Assembly (NCBI GenBank): GCA_023614405.1
Contig: CM042687.1
Span: forward strand, 236,866,292-236,930,291
Reading direction: 5' to 3'
Origin: Avena insularis
Lineage: Eukaryota > Streptophyta > Magnoliopsida > Poales > Poaceae
DNA length: 64,000 nucleotides
Part shown: piece by piece, positions 36,125 to 47,800 of the stretch
Layout of the letters: every line of letters starts with the position of its first letter
Position numbering within the stretch: the first letter of the stretch is position 1
Made by a program: the position numbers and the translations under genes
The notes under the pieces: model-generated
The model's input: the letters and a program-made list of their open reading frames with translations, nothing else
Database searches by the model: none
What the model was told of the DNA's origin: nothing

Positions 36125-38070
36125 ATGAGTAAGTCTTGTGATGGAAAGTTTCCTATTTTACCATCCACTACAAGAAGAGGTACGGTCCTAAACACCTCTA
36201 CTGCTCTTGATTCATCCTCTGTTATAAGTAAGCTTGTTACACCACAACCACATACTCATGCTACACACACTGCTACTACTGCTGAATCTGAAACTACTTT
36301 TGATGCTCATGATGTTACTTCTATTGTGCTTGATGCGAGTGGTTCATTAGGTCCTTTCCTAGATGCTACTATGGCTGGTCTAGGAAATACTGAAAATCCT
36401 AGTGAAGACACTATAACACATGTTAGCTCACCTGAGTCTAGAGATTTTTATGATATTAATGATGGTTACATTGAGTTCACTGATGAATTTGTTGAAGAGT
36501 GCCGAACCACACATGGTGCTAGTGCTATTAAGAGTCTCCGTGCTAGACGTACCATTATTCCTAAATTGTCCTCTGATCCTAAGTTTTCCACTTCTCCCAT
36601 AGATATTAAAGATAAAGATTATGATTTCTCTCTTGATTTATCCTATTTAGACATTGTTGAGAAAGAACCTTTTTGTGGGACTGAAAATGAGAGTGTTGTA
36701 GCTCATATGGATGAGCTTTCTACTATGAGTGCTTTATTCTCTGATGATTTTAATATGCGCAAGTACTTTGTTACTAAGATCTTCCCTTTTTCACTAAAAG
36801 GAGAAGCTAGAGATTGGTTTAATAGATTACCTCCTAGTTCCATTGATAGCCCTGATTGTTTGATTGCTTCTTTCTTCCAGAAATATTTTCCTCCCAGTGC
36901 TAGACATGTTGCTTTGCGGAGACTTTTTGATTTTAAACAGGGAGAAGAAGAGAAATTGCCTGAGTCATGGACAAGGTTATGTGCCTTGATTCATGCACAT
37001 CCTGGATGTCCATTGCCTAAGAATGAGCTTATTGATATTTATTATAATGGACTAACTGATGATTCTAGGACATACCTAGATAACTTTACTGATTGTGTTT
37101 TTAGGAAAAGAACTCCTACAGATGCTGAAGAATTAATGGCTAAGATAAGCAAGAATTATGATGATTGGACTTCAACTGAGCTAAATACACCCGAGCCTAT
37201 TACTCCTGAACCAGTTGTGCCAGCACCAGCTCCAACACCAACACCAAAGAAGAGGGGAGTTATTGCATTAAATGATGAAGTGATGAAGGAAGCTAAGAAA
37301 TGTCTAAAGGAGAAAGGTATTAGAGCCGAAGATGTGAAGAATCTACCTCCTATAGAAGAATTATGTAAGCCAAGTCCCCACTCATCTACTATTAAGGTAC
37401 ACTCTCTCCAACACTTTGATGAAGGTGATATTCCTTATGGTAAGCCTCCTGATCAATGTTTAGAGGAACTTAACATTTTTATTGTTAAACAAGGTAATTT
37501 TATAAACAAGTTCAGAATCATTTATTGGAAAACTCTAGAGCTATTAATGAGTTGAAAGATATTGTGGAAAGAACTTCTAATGATATTAAAATGCTTTGTA
37601 AACACTTTCAAATGGTTCAAACCCAACTTGATCAACTTGCTAAGGTACAAAAGGATATGCTAGTTAATGCCTCGGGAGATAAACATGCTTTTGGAATTAG
37701 AACTAGGAGTGGTATAGCTACTCAAGATCCTTTATATCCTGAAGGACACCCTAAAAGAATTGAGCAGGATTCTCAACAAGGTGAAAGTAGTGGCAGTCCT
37801 CGTAAGAGAAAGAAAAAGAAACACAAAGTAGTTGAGGAACCACTTGAACGTGCTGTAGATTCTAATAGTATATCTGTCTCTAATGCTGAAACTAAGAGTG
37901 GTAATGATAAAAATGATGCTCCTGATAAGGAGGAAGTTGAAGAAGAACCAGAGAAGCACACTAAGAACACTAGGTACACTAAGGAAGACTTTATTACTAA
38001 GAAACATGGTAGTGAGAGAGAACCTTGGGTGCAGAAACCAATGCCTTTTATAGGTAAGAAACACAAGTGA
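36125..38070 (+). pseudogene. Athila-like gag (frameshifted)
   Basis: Begins MSKSCDGKFPILPSTTRRG. An acidic N-terminal part precedes the capsid-like Retrotrans_gag region at about 36760-37130 (FPFSLKGEARDWFNRLPPSS, FFQKYFPPSARH). The frame is lost by a one-base deletion near 37505-37515 and resumes at about 37515 in the next frame (ENSRAINELKDIVERTSNDI) through a Lys/Glu-rich linker to a TGA at 38068-38070. That TGA separates it from the protease part; the homologous frame continues after it. The gene is inactive as it stands. Confidence 0.85.
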
Positions 38071-38749
38071 AAGGAGGAAGAACACTACAACAAGTTTTTT
38101 GAGTGGATGAAACCTTTATTTTTGCAAATTCCTTGGACTGATGCTATTAAGTTGCCTCCTTATTCAAAGTATATGAAGGATATTGTCTCTAATAAAAGGA
38201 AGATTCCTAATGACGAGATTTCTACTTTGCTTGCTAATTATTCCTTCAATGGTAAGGTTCCAAAGAATCTTGGTGATCCAGGTATACCAACTATTCCTTG
38301 CTCTATTAACAATAACTATGTTAGAACTGCTTTATGTGATTTGGGAGCTGGAGTTAGTGTTATGCCTTTTTCTTTCTACAAGAGATTCCAGCTAGAAAAG
38401 TTGATACCAACTGATATATCTTTGCAAATGGCTGATAAGTCAACTACTATTCCTGTTGGTATATGTGAGGATGTTCCTGTTCAAGTGGCTCATAATTGCT
38501 TGGTTTTAACTGATTTTGTTGTGCTTGAGATGCCTGAAGATGATAATATGTCTATTATTCTTGGGGAGACCTTTTCTTAATACTGCAGGTGCTGTCATCA
38601 ATTGTAATCAAGGGAAATTAACATTCAATATTAATGACAAAGAGCATACTGTCTATTTCCCCAAGAAGGTTGCTAAGAGATATTGCCTGAATTCCATTGC
38701 AAATATTGAGGGCATCAAGGTTGGAGAAATATATTGTCCCATTCCATAA
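38071..38749 (+). pseudogene. Athila-like aspartic protease domain (frameshifted)
   Basis: It follows the gag in the same frame after a TGA. The protease motif is CDLGAGVSVMPFSFYKRF (about 38335-38390), with the family's DLG in place of DTG/DSG. The second conserved part (SIILG..) is broken by one extra G in the run near 38560. It then continues in another frame as RPFLNTAGAVINCNQGKLTF to a stop at 38749. Reverse transcriptase should follow in an autonomous relative but does not. Confidence 0.82.
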
Positions 38750-39657
38750 GAAAATTTTGAAACTATTATGATTGGGACCATTGCTATCAAGTATGAGGTA
38801 ACATAATAACATTGTGGAATGCAATTTTGTTTCATATAAGATTGTTTTGGTAACAAGACTTGATCAACCTTGTTAACAAAAGGATTTTAATGAACAAAAT
38901 AATGTTTTCACTCTGGTTATACTTGCTTTCTTTTACTTTTCTCCTTCCTAGTTTTTGCCTTTTCTTTTGCTAGCTTTGGTTTTGTTAGTTGTTTGCTTGT
39001 TAGAGTGTCTTAGAGTTTCTGTAGTTTGGTTTTTGGTTTGCTTTTGCTTCTTCTGAAAAAACTGTTTCTGCGAGAAAATCAATTTTCATACCCTGAAAAC
39101 TGGCCAAAAATAAAGTTTCCCGAAAAATCCCAGAAAATTCAAATAATTTTTTCCTCGAAAAAGGGGCAGAGGGACACCTGGAGTGACCCAGGGGGCCACC
39201 CCAGGCACCCACAGCCCTGGTAGGCGTGGCCTCCCTACAGGGGGCGCCTGGGTGGGGTGTGGCCCACCTCGGCCCCTCCAAAGTGTCTCCTCCTAGCCAT
39301 CTTCTTTCCCTCTCCCGAAAAACACCGGAAAACTTGCTCAAGCTCGAGTTCTTGTTGTTCTTGCTCACGATTTTCGATCCCCTTGCTTAGCCCATCTTTG
39401 CTGTTGATTTTTGGAGGGATTGCTCCTTGGTATGTGCCTCCTCCACTTGTCCAATTAGATTTATGATTGGTAGATTGTATCTTGAGTATTTTGCTGCTAT
39501 AGGTGACAGGTTGTGTGAGCTTGCATGCTTGTTCTATGCTTAGAGATTTCATTTTGATGCATGTGTAGCCCTCTAGCAAGTTCCTATAGTAGTTTCTCAT
39601 CATTTATCAACTTGGAAATCACTTGGTTTGATGTTTGTCTAAAAATTTCAAAAAAGA
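38750..39657 (+). other. Spacer in place of pol
   Basis: About 0.9 kb with no domain where pol would be expected. It is T-rich and then GC-rich around 39180-39300 (CCAGGGGGCCACCCCAGGCACCC), a phrase resembling the GC-rich part of the element's LTR at 6900-7000. The similarity may reflect a shared origin or composition only. Confidence 0.45.
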
Positions 39658-40777
39658 GTGGTCATCGACAACCACACATTTGGAGAAATATTTGAGGGTG
39701 ATGCACCTAGGAGGGAAAGGCCTTCAAGATCATCCTCCCGAGCTAGGCCCTCATACAATGAGGATCTCATTACTCCGCGATTCGGTGACGAGGGAGATGA
39801 GGGGGATGCTCACCCTTCCACCTTTCCTTGCCCAACCTTTTTGTGGGCTGCTAGAATTCTTGATGATTTTACAACCTTGGTTCGGAGGGCTAGAATAACA
39901 AGCCTTATGCAGGATGAGAGCGTGCAATATGCAACGCTCACTAAAACATCTGTGTAGAGCTTTTCTTTTACTAACATCTTGTTCAAGCCATACGTGTCTT
40001 TCAAAATTTATGGCAGGTCTTACAACATGACATTGAAGAAATTTTGTGAGGCTCTGGGACTTGGTACAATGGGTCAGTGAAGAAGATTCCAGCTCAACCC
40101 GCTGATTTGTTGGAGCTCTACCGTGGGATAACCAACAATGATGACCGTAGAGCTCAACGAGGAAAGATAAGAAATATTCAACTCCCAGCCATCAGGTACT
40201 TTTCTTACTATCATGCCACTAGCATTCTTGGTCGGGAGAACACTAGTAATATCTCCAACTATCATTTGGCATTCATAGCTGCTACGCTCAACAATGAAAC
40301 TAAGTACAATCTTGGTTCTCTCATTGCTCGTTGCTTAGCTGCTAAGGGACCCATTTATGGGGGAATTATTGCTGCATGTGTTGCTACTGCCTTGGACCTT
40401 GTTGTTGATCCAAATGATATAGTTTTGGATCCTCAAAGGCTTGATCTTGCTGCCATGAAGGCGCACTACTTTTTTACTACTAGGTCTACCCTTGAGAATT
40501 TGGTTTATATAATGTTGTTTATTGATAGGGAAGAGAGAGAGAGATCCATCTCCCCCAAACCACTTTGTTCAGTATTTCTCAGGGACCTTTGTCACGCTCC
40601 AAGGAGGATATGGATGACAAGCTACGCATTCTTGGTTTCCATGGACACTATCATGGGGACGCACCCTCATACGACCCCTCTGTATACTACACATGGGAGT
40701 CCTCGAGCTCATACCAGGACGAGGGAGCCTCCTCGTCGTACTACGAAGGTGCACCTACTTGGGCACCATGGGAATGA
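39658..40777 (+). pseudogene. ATHILA ORF1-like protein region (frameshifted)
   Basis: Three frames join into one protein. 39658-39957 (..LWAARILDDFTTLVRRARI) is followed by a broken part containing 'KKFCEALGLGTMG'. Next comes 40077-40540 (LLELYRGITNNDD, IRNIQLPAIRYFSYYHATSI, KYNLGSLIARCLAAKGPIYG), then a Tyr/Ser-rich tail 40565-40777 ending GAPTWAPWE. The central block resembles the plant ATHILA ORF-1 family found in Athila-type elements. Function is unknown. The frameshifts make it inactive. Confidence 0.7.
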
Positions 40778-42759
40778 GCCCCACTTAGGCCAAAAGCCTA
40801 AGCTTGGGGGGAGGTATACTGACATCACACTCATCTATATATCATGTTCGGTTGGTTCTTTGTATATCCATTGTTTCGCTTTCTTTTTGGTTTTTTTTCT
40901 GCTTTCTCAAAACACAAAAATACCAAAAATATTTTTGTTGTTTCTCTTGGTTTGTTTTTTTGCTTTGGTTTGCCTTAAAAGAAAAATCCAAAAAGATTTT
41001 GCTTTGTTTGGTTTGTTTTTGCTTTGTTTGTCTTTGCTTTGTTGGCTTGTTTGAAAAATCGAAAACACCAAAAATATTTGTTGTTCTTCTTTGGTTTTAT
41101 GAGTTCTTTGCAGGGTTCATCCGTCCTTAGTGGATTTTGGTTTCATGTTATTATTCAAGTCACACAAGTGAAGAGCAATAATGAAGATTAAGACAACTTG
41201 AGGTGTGGTAAGAGGCTGGTAACGAACTCTATTTGTTTTTATTTTTGTACATATACTCATCATTGTGAGCATGCTTAGTCTGTTCATTGTAAGGAGTATG
41301 TTACTAATGGATGCTTAGTAGTTCTTGCTTGTCTATGATTAGCTCCAGCTTGCTAATAGTTTGTAGCATGTCATATGAATGTTTGCTTGCATTGTTTTAT
41401 TCATATTTTGGTATGATATTGTGGTATCCTCCTATGAATGTTTCATGTGAATCGACTTGGAACATGCTCACGCATGCATATGACTAAACAATAGTTAGTA
41501 AGACTCGATGATTTATTTTGCCTCAGAGTTCTTGTATCACTTTCATGCCATAATTAGTCTTGTTTTGTTGCAAGCATGATTATGACAGTTATTGATCTCT
41601 CGTTTGTCGCTCCCTCTCTTTTGCTAGCCTTCACTTGCACTGAGTATGATCTCTACTCGTGTTTCCAACTCCCCAAAACCAATATTGCCAACTGTGTCCA
41701 CCATACCTACCTATTAGCATCATTTGCTATTTCAGTGCATATTCTATATGCCTTGTTTTGTTCCAAATAAAATGTTTATCTATTTTGAGAAAGTTAGTTA
41801 GTAAAGCTCTCACGAACTTGATGGCACACTTTATTCCTTGCACTTAATAATCCTGAACCATTGTGACATGTCCATGAAAGTTATATGCTGGGAGTTAGCA
41901 GAACCGTGCTGTCACGGGGAACGCTTTCAACACTTATGGATACCTATCCAGTTGATACCTTGCTATTTTGTTTGCGGATGTCGTCGGTGTGAAATAAAAG
42001 GGGAGCTTGTGAGTTCATGGAGTATATATATGTGTTAGAGAAATGCCTGGGCCGCTAGACTAAGCCATGCCTAATCACGGTGGAAACTTGCAGCATCACC
42101 ATAATGAGCGCCTATGAAGCATCCTCAATAAAAAGCTATGCACATAGTAAATAAAAAGATCGCTGAGATGCTCATTGTCTCCTTGCCTTGTCATTTTGAT
42201 CATGGGATAGCTCATGTATCATGTGCAAGGGGTACCCTGTTGGTGGTTCTCTATGATATGCATGTATGTACAATGACAAGAACTTGCAGGTAACCAAAGT
42301 TTAGTAGCATGCGGAGTGGCCCTCATACTCAAGGGACTTGGGATTTCTAGTTTATGGTCTGTCAAGCATATAACTCAGATTGGACCTCACTTTCACCTTA
42401 ACCATATAAAGATGCCTATGATGAGGGAAATGAGTGCTCAAAGCTAGTGAGTACCTTACTTTCAGCATTTGGAAGCCTTTCAAACTTTTCAAAACCTTTT
42501 CACTTCCTTGTTGAGTCACCACTTATTCTATGAGAACCTTCTTGAGAGCATAGTTGTCATTCTTGTGTTTGTCTCAAAACTTGGTTAATTATGTCATGAC
42601 TTTGATGCTTGTATCTCTGATATTTTTACCTCTAGTCTTCACTTGAACTTTAGAGGTTCCTTGGCATTTATATTGTTCTCTACAAACAAAGTCAAGAGAG
42701 ACACCACTCTATCATACCTTACTATGAGCATTGCAATGTTGCTTATGTTTATGTTCCAT
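40778..42759 (+). other. Non-coding 3' interior of Athila-like element
   Basis: No coding domain. It begins with a G-run (CTTGGGGGGAGG at about 40802) and a tract of 'aaaaataccaaaaatattttt'-type repeats (40900-41080), then unique-looking AT-rich sequence. It is interrupted at CAT by the CACTA transposon and continues at 55381. Confidence 0.6.
42757..42759. repeat. CACTA target-site duplication (CAT), left
   Basis: CAT is repeated at 55378-55380 immediately beyond the right end. Three-base duplications are standard for CACTA elements. Confidence 0.85.
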
Positions 42760-42781
42760 CACTGCTAGGAAATAGGTCATT

Positions 42782-43034
42782 TGTGGCGCACCTCTAAACA
42801 GCATTTGTGGCGCACTAGGAGTGCGCCACGGCTATCTCCTAGCCATGGCACACTGCCTGGTGCGCCACGGTTGTGTCGAGATAGGCGTAGCGCACCTGCT
42901 AGTGCGCCACGGCTATGTGGGCAGGTGCGCTACGCTTTGGATCTTCTGTGGCGCATGTTGCAGTGCGCCACTAAGCTACGCAGGTGCGCTTTAGATGTAG
43001 TGCGCCATGAAGGCTATGTCATGTGCGCCACGGG
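42782..43034. repeat. Left subterminal repeats of CACTA
   Basis: GTGGCGCAC, GTGCGCCAC and GTAGCGCAC/GTGCGCTAC variants occur about a dozen times, often as facing pairs around a short spacer. Such arrays are the usual binding sites of the TnpA-type protein. Confidence 0.85.
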
Positions 43035-43319
43035 TGTTTTTTTTAATTTCAGAGCCAGATGATATATAATACATATTATATAATACATATTATATACAAT
43101 ATTACAGGCAGATATACACACAGATATAAGATATACAGTTATATATATAAATACACAATTCGCAAAACAAGATTGAAACAAATACATATAGATAAGTCCC
43201 ATACATGAATACATAAGTTATACATTGTTTCGATCAAGTTACAAAGTAGTTGGTGACATGCGAATACATGTGTCTCGAACAAGTTAGAGCTCAGAAGCTC
43301 GCCTAGACATCTAAACTAG

Positions 43320-43565
43320 CTAGATACAAACGCGGGATAAACAACCAAAGACGATAAGCATGATCACCGCGACGAAGGTGTAGGTCTTCATCCGGTTCCT
43401 CGTCCTAACTCCCGCTAGATAGCGCGTGTATCTAGCTTCCGCCTCCGCCATAGTGTTGTACCCTTTGTAGCTATTGCCGCTGAAACGGTGCACCTGTCTC
43501 CGGCAGTCTTCCCAATCATCGTAGACTCCGGGAACCCGTTCCTTATACACGACATACCATGTCAT
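43320..43565 (-). CDS. Small protein: RNase H1/viroplasmin-type hybrid-binding domain plus membrane segment
   Basis: An intact 81-residue ORF starting at a true ATG (43565). Residues 3-50 (WYVVYKERVPGVYDDW, then QVHRFSGNSYKGYNT and the AEARY helix) match the small domain shared by eukaryotic RNase H1 N-termini and caulimovirus viroplasmin (Cauli_VI). That domain binds RNA/DNA hybrids and double-stranded RNA. A short basic stretch (RTRNRMK) is followed by a hydrophobic segment at about 62-80 (YTFVAVIMLIVFGCL), probably one membrane span. No RNase H catalytic domain is present. The ATG is directly preceded on the minus strand by TTGTAG, a possible splice acceptor, so it may be the last exon of a longer transcript. 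Function in the transposon is unknown. Confidence 0.78.
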   Translation of the reverse strand: MTWYVVYKERVPGVYDDWEDCRRQVHRFSGNSYKGYNTMAEAEARYTRYLAGVRTRNRMKTYTFVAVIMLIVFGCLSRVCI

Positions 43566-43685
43566 CTACAAGTTGACAATAATAATTAACCGGTGATTGA
43601 AAAAAACATGTATAATTAAAGTCGCATATGAAGATACACTTATAGAAAGTACTCCTAAATCAAAAAGACCAAACTCAAAAAGCAT

Positions 43686-44670
43686 GCCTCATATATAACT
43701 AGGTTGTTCGACACAGGAATATGCTACGATGGAACCGTCCGCCAAGTAGGATGCACAACACCTGGACCTGTGCATAGCACAAGGTGGACAATCCCATCGC
43801 AGCACATTCACATATATAGTGTGCCACGACATTTCAATCATCGGCATTCTTGAAAAGACCAAAGTAACTCAAAAATCATGCCTCATATATAACTAGGTTG
43901 TTGGACACAGGAATATGCTACGATGGAACTGTACGCCAAGTAGGATGCACAACACCTGGACTTGTGCATACCACAAGGCGTACAATCCCATCGCAGCACA
44001 TTCACATATATAGTGTGCCACGACATTTCAATTATCGGCATTATTCTCGAATAAGACCAAAGTAACTCAAAAAGAATGCCTCATATATAACTAGCTAGGT
44101 CGTTGGACACAGGAATATGCTATGATGGAACCGTAAGCCAAGTAGGATGCACAACATCTGGACTTGTGCATAACACAAGGCTTACAATCCCATCACAGCA
44201 CATTCACATATATAGTGTGCCACGACATTTCAATCATTGGCATTATTCTCGAAAAAGACCAAAGTAACTCGAAAAGAATGCCTCATATATAACTAGCTAG
44301 GTCGTTGGACACAGGAATATGCTACGATGGAACAATTAGCCAAGTAGGATGCACAACACCTGGACCTGTGCATATCACAAGGCTAACTATCCCGTCGTAG
44401 CACATTCACATATATAGTGTGCCACGACATTTCAATCATTGGCATTATTCTCGAAAAAGACCAAAGTAAATCAAAAAGAATGCCTCATATATATATACAT
44501 AGGTCGTTGGACACAGGAATATGCTACGATGGAACTGTGAGCCAAGTAGGATGCACAACACCTGGACTTGTGCATATCACAAGGCTCACAATCCCGTCGT
44601 AGCACATTCACATATATAGTGTGCCACGACATTTCAATCATCGGCATTATTCTCGAAAAAAGACTAATAA
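43686..44670. repeat. Five tandem ~200-bp units, each with a covarying 93-nt hairpin
   Basis: Units start GCCTCATATAT at 43686, 43880, 44078, 44280 and 44482. Each contains an inverted repeat at 43717-43809, 43911-44003, 44113-44205, 44315-44407 and 44517-44609. The arms pair in exact register around a fixed centre. The inner stem ATGCACA/TGTGCAT is constant. The middle stem varies: GTCCGCC/GGTGGAC, GTACGCC/GGCGTAC, GTAAGCC/GGCTTAC, ATTAGCC/GGCTAAC, GTGAGCC/GGCTCAC. The arms change together. Each unit also holds GTGTGCCACGAC, similar to the subterminal motif. Confidence 0.92.
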
Positions 44671-44873
44671 AGTAAGGAAAAAAGAATGACCAAAGTGAGC
44701 AAAGGACCAAACAGTAAGCAAAAAAACCAAGCATTGATTGATATATAATAATAATAAGCAAAAGAAGTAAGCGGTGATTCATAAACCTAATAAGATAAGT
44801 ATAGTAGCATGTACACTTATCCACACACACACACAAAGGTCATCTATAGTTTGTAACTACAACTAGGCCAACA

Positions 44874-47800
44874 TCAAGCCTTATGGCTCGGCTTAGGGAA
44901 CGGGAGGACGCCTTGTCTCGTCATGAACTTCCTATAGTCACTCTGCATCTCTAGGCGATCTTCTATGTCATGGTTATTCGGGATATTTCCTCCGTAGAAG
45001 ATCCCCCCCGAAGTCATGACATCATGAAAGATGATTGCCCTAAACTGCTGCTAGATGCGATACATCTCTTGTCTAATATCTGAATCAGTGATCTTGGCCT
45101 TTGCTTCGGCCCACTGTTTGAGATGATCCGGCAAACAGAATTCTGCTGGTCTAGTAGGAACGCCCTCATGTGATGGAGTGCATAGTAGGCTTCCTTCTTA
45201 CTGTTTTCCGGCTGCTTCACGCAGGGGAACTCCGTTACGTGGTTGAAGACGGACCTTCCGAACTTGACCTTCGTACGCATGAAGGTGGTGCCTTCCGTCG
45301 AGGCATAGCCAGTGAGAGCATCATCCAGAACTTCCTTGATCTTGTCGTAGTTTTTCTTCTTTTCTAGACTCCCCGAGTCGGAATACATGGCGTGGGAATG
45401 CTTTGGAGATAAGGATATGAGCGTGCAGTGTTCATCTCTGCGCAAAAATTTCAAATGGAATGTGTTGTAAAAAGAATGTTGATAATCTAATAAAGCCAAT
45501 CGATGGTGGCGAGTGAATAACGACTTACTTGGGAAAGTAAGGCACGAGAATGTATTCCTTTGTCTTGTTCGCCATGATGATTCTTTTTAGGTACGAGGCC
45601 ATGATACGTCGTTCAGCGAGGGAACCCAAGCAGCCGTCAAGCATGTAGTAGGGGTCCACTATAGCGATGCCCGGTGTGTTCTCTCTAATGATGTGCATGG
45701 CCAGGCTGAGAGAAAATAGGCGGACCATGGTATAGTGCAGCAGGTATAGGTGGAACATATTGAAGATGTCGTCGAACCGCAGGAAGAACAGATCTGCAGG
45801 GGCATTGTCGATGAAGCCCAAGCCTGGTGGCACCTTAACCATGAATACCGGGTGCGAGAGATCTTTTTCCGCCAGAAGGCGTCTCTCTATCGTTAGCACG
45901 CCGTCATGCACACTCTGCAGTTCCGAACTGGCGAGCCTCCGCAAATTCTTAGGTAGCATGGGCTCACCCGCCACATGAATCCTCGACATAATACACTCGG
46001 GTCTTGGTGGCCCGTCACGAAACCTGATCGGATTCGCAGTTGACGCCACCGACTGGCTCGAGCTGCTAGATTTTCTTTTCCTGCCCTTTTTTCCTTTTGG
46101 ACAGCGGGCAGGCACCACAATCTGACCACCGGCCGCCCTATGTAGTGTGTCAGGGCTTAGAATAAAGGGCCGGTTGGTTGTATCAGCTGGCTCTGTAAAG
46201 GCGCAAGATGGAGGCGTCTCCTGAGAACCAAACAGACGCTTGGTGATAGTGGCTTTCTTTGTGGGGCCACCAGCTAGGTCTTCGTTGCTAAACTGAGTGT
46301 TGAAGAAGTGATCATTCCAGTCTTCGTCGTCCTCGGCCGGATCCTGCGCCATGTGCATATCATCAACATGATCATCCGACCCACCGCGTGGAGGTGACGG
46401 TGAGGGCGGTAAGGGGGCCTTGCCACCGCTTGTCGTTGGCACGACGGTGCGGTCTTTGTTCTGTGGCGTGATGGCCCCCGTCGTCCCCAAACGGATCATG
46501 CTCTTTGGCCATTGCAAGAATAAGCCGAAGCAACTTCTGAGGACAGCCAACTCTTCTTCATCCGCTCCTGGGGGTTGAATGGGAGGTTCCAGGTCGTTGC
46601 AGCCCATTAGCACCCGACTAATTTTAACCCTGTGCATGCTATCTGGCATCGGCCTTGAGTGGAACGTGTGCTGCAAGGGTTGAACGATGGTACCCTTGGC
46701 AACATCCATCAACTCGTTGTTCACGTAGCATAAGAGAGTGCAAGGAACATCCGTCTGCGGAAAACATGTACGGCGTCGTCAGAGATGCCATAAGAGTAAT
46801 AGATGGCGTGAAAGGCGGTAAAGCAATTTGTTTACCGTGATGGCGTCGAGATCGGCTAATGTCGAGGCACCGCATACGGCGATGGGCGTGCAAGAGACGG
46901 AAGGGCTGCTTGATGGCGCGGTGCTGGCCGCCGGTGTATTCTCCCTACCGGGTGCTTGGAGCTCCGGTGCCGCCGTGACGATGACAGGGGCCACCAACAT
47001 GTCCGGCGCCGCGGTGATGGCAGGGGGAGCCACCAATACTTGCGGCGCCGCGGTGCTAACTGGCGGAGTCACGAACACATAGTTCGCCTGATTCGTCGGT
47101 GCCGTGTTGTTCAAGTGGCTGCTGACCATGCTTGGAATCGGGCATGGCCCTACTCGACCACCCGCACTACAGTTCGCTATTGACTCCACCAAGGTAGGCA
47201 GGACGGACGTGAGGGTGATTGCCAGGTTGTCTTGGACGATCTGCGGGATCCTTGCCACTTGTTCCTTAAGTTCTTGAACCTCGTGGTTTTCCTCCTCGCT
47301 CCTTCCCGACGGCGCCACATGCGTCCTCGGCGGTGGACCAAAATGATCCACCCAATTCTTACCCCTGAGGCCGGCCAGACGGCCAGCCGACGACGGCTTC
47401 TTCTCAGAATCGCTCTATTTTCTTGGCCCTTCATCGCCTCATTAAAGGGTTATCCCACCGGGTGGCCGCCGTCGACCCCTGGGATGAGGAACCCTGGGAT
47501 CCATGACTAGCAACAATTTCCTCCTCCTGCAGAAGAAGTAACAGTTAATCGTTTATATCATCGATTAGAATGCAATTGAGTTGATCCGCGGTAATTAGAT
47601 TACTTACCACAATTTCCTCGAATTCCTTCGCCGCAGGATCCGCGGTGAGTTGTTTGGTTTTTGGGTCCACATGGTAACGGGCCCTGATGAAGTTTCGAAC
47701 CTGCTTGGGTACGAATTTCGCAAAGGCGTTTTCTATCCCCTTAGATCTATACTCTTCGTCCTCCTTATTCCATTTGGCCTCCGCGGTTTTGTATCCACCA

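Noticed and set aside
43686..44670. CRISPR-like reading of the regular ~200-bp repeats
   Set aside because: The repeats are long, contiguous and palindromic, without short unique spacers, and lie inside a plant CACTA transposon.
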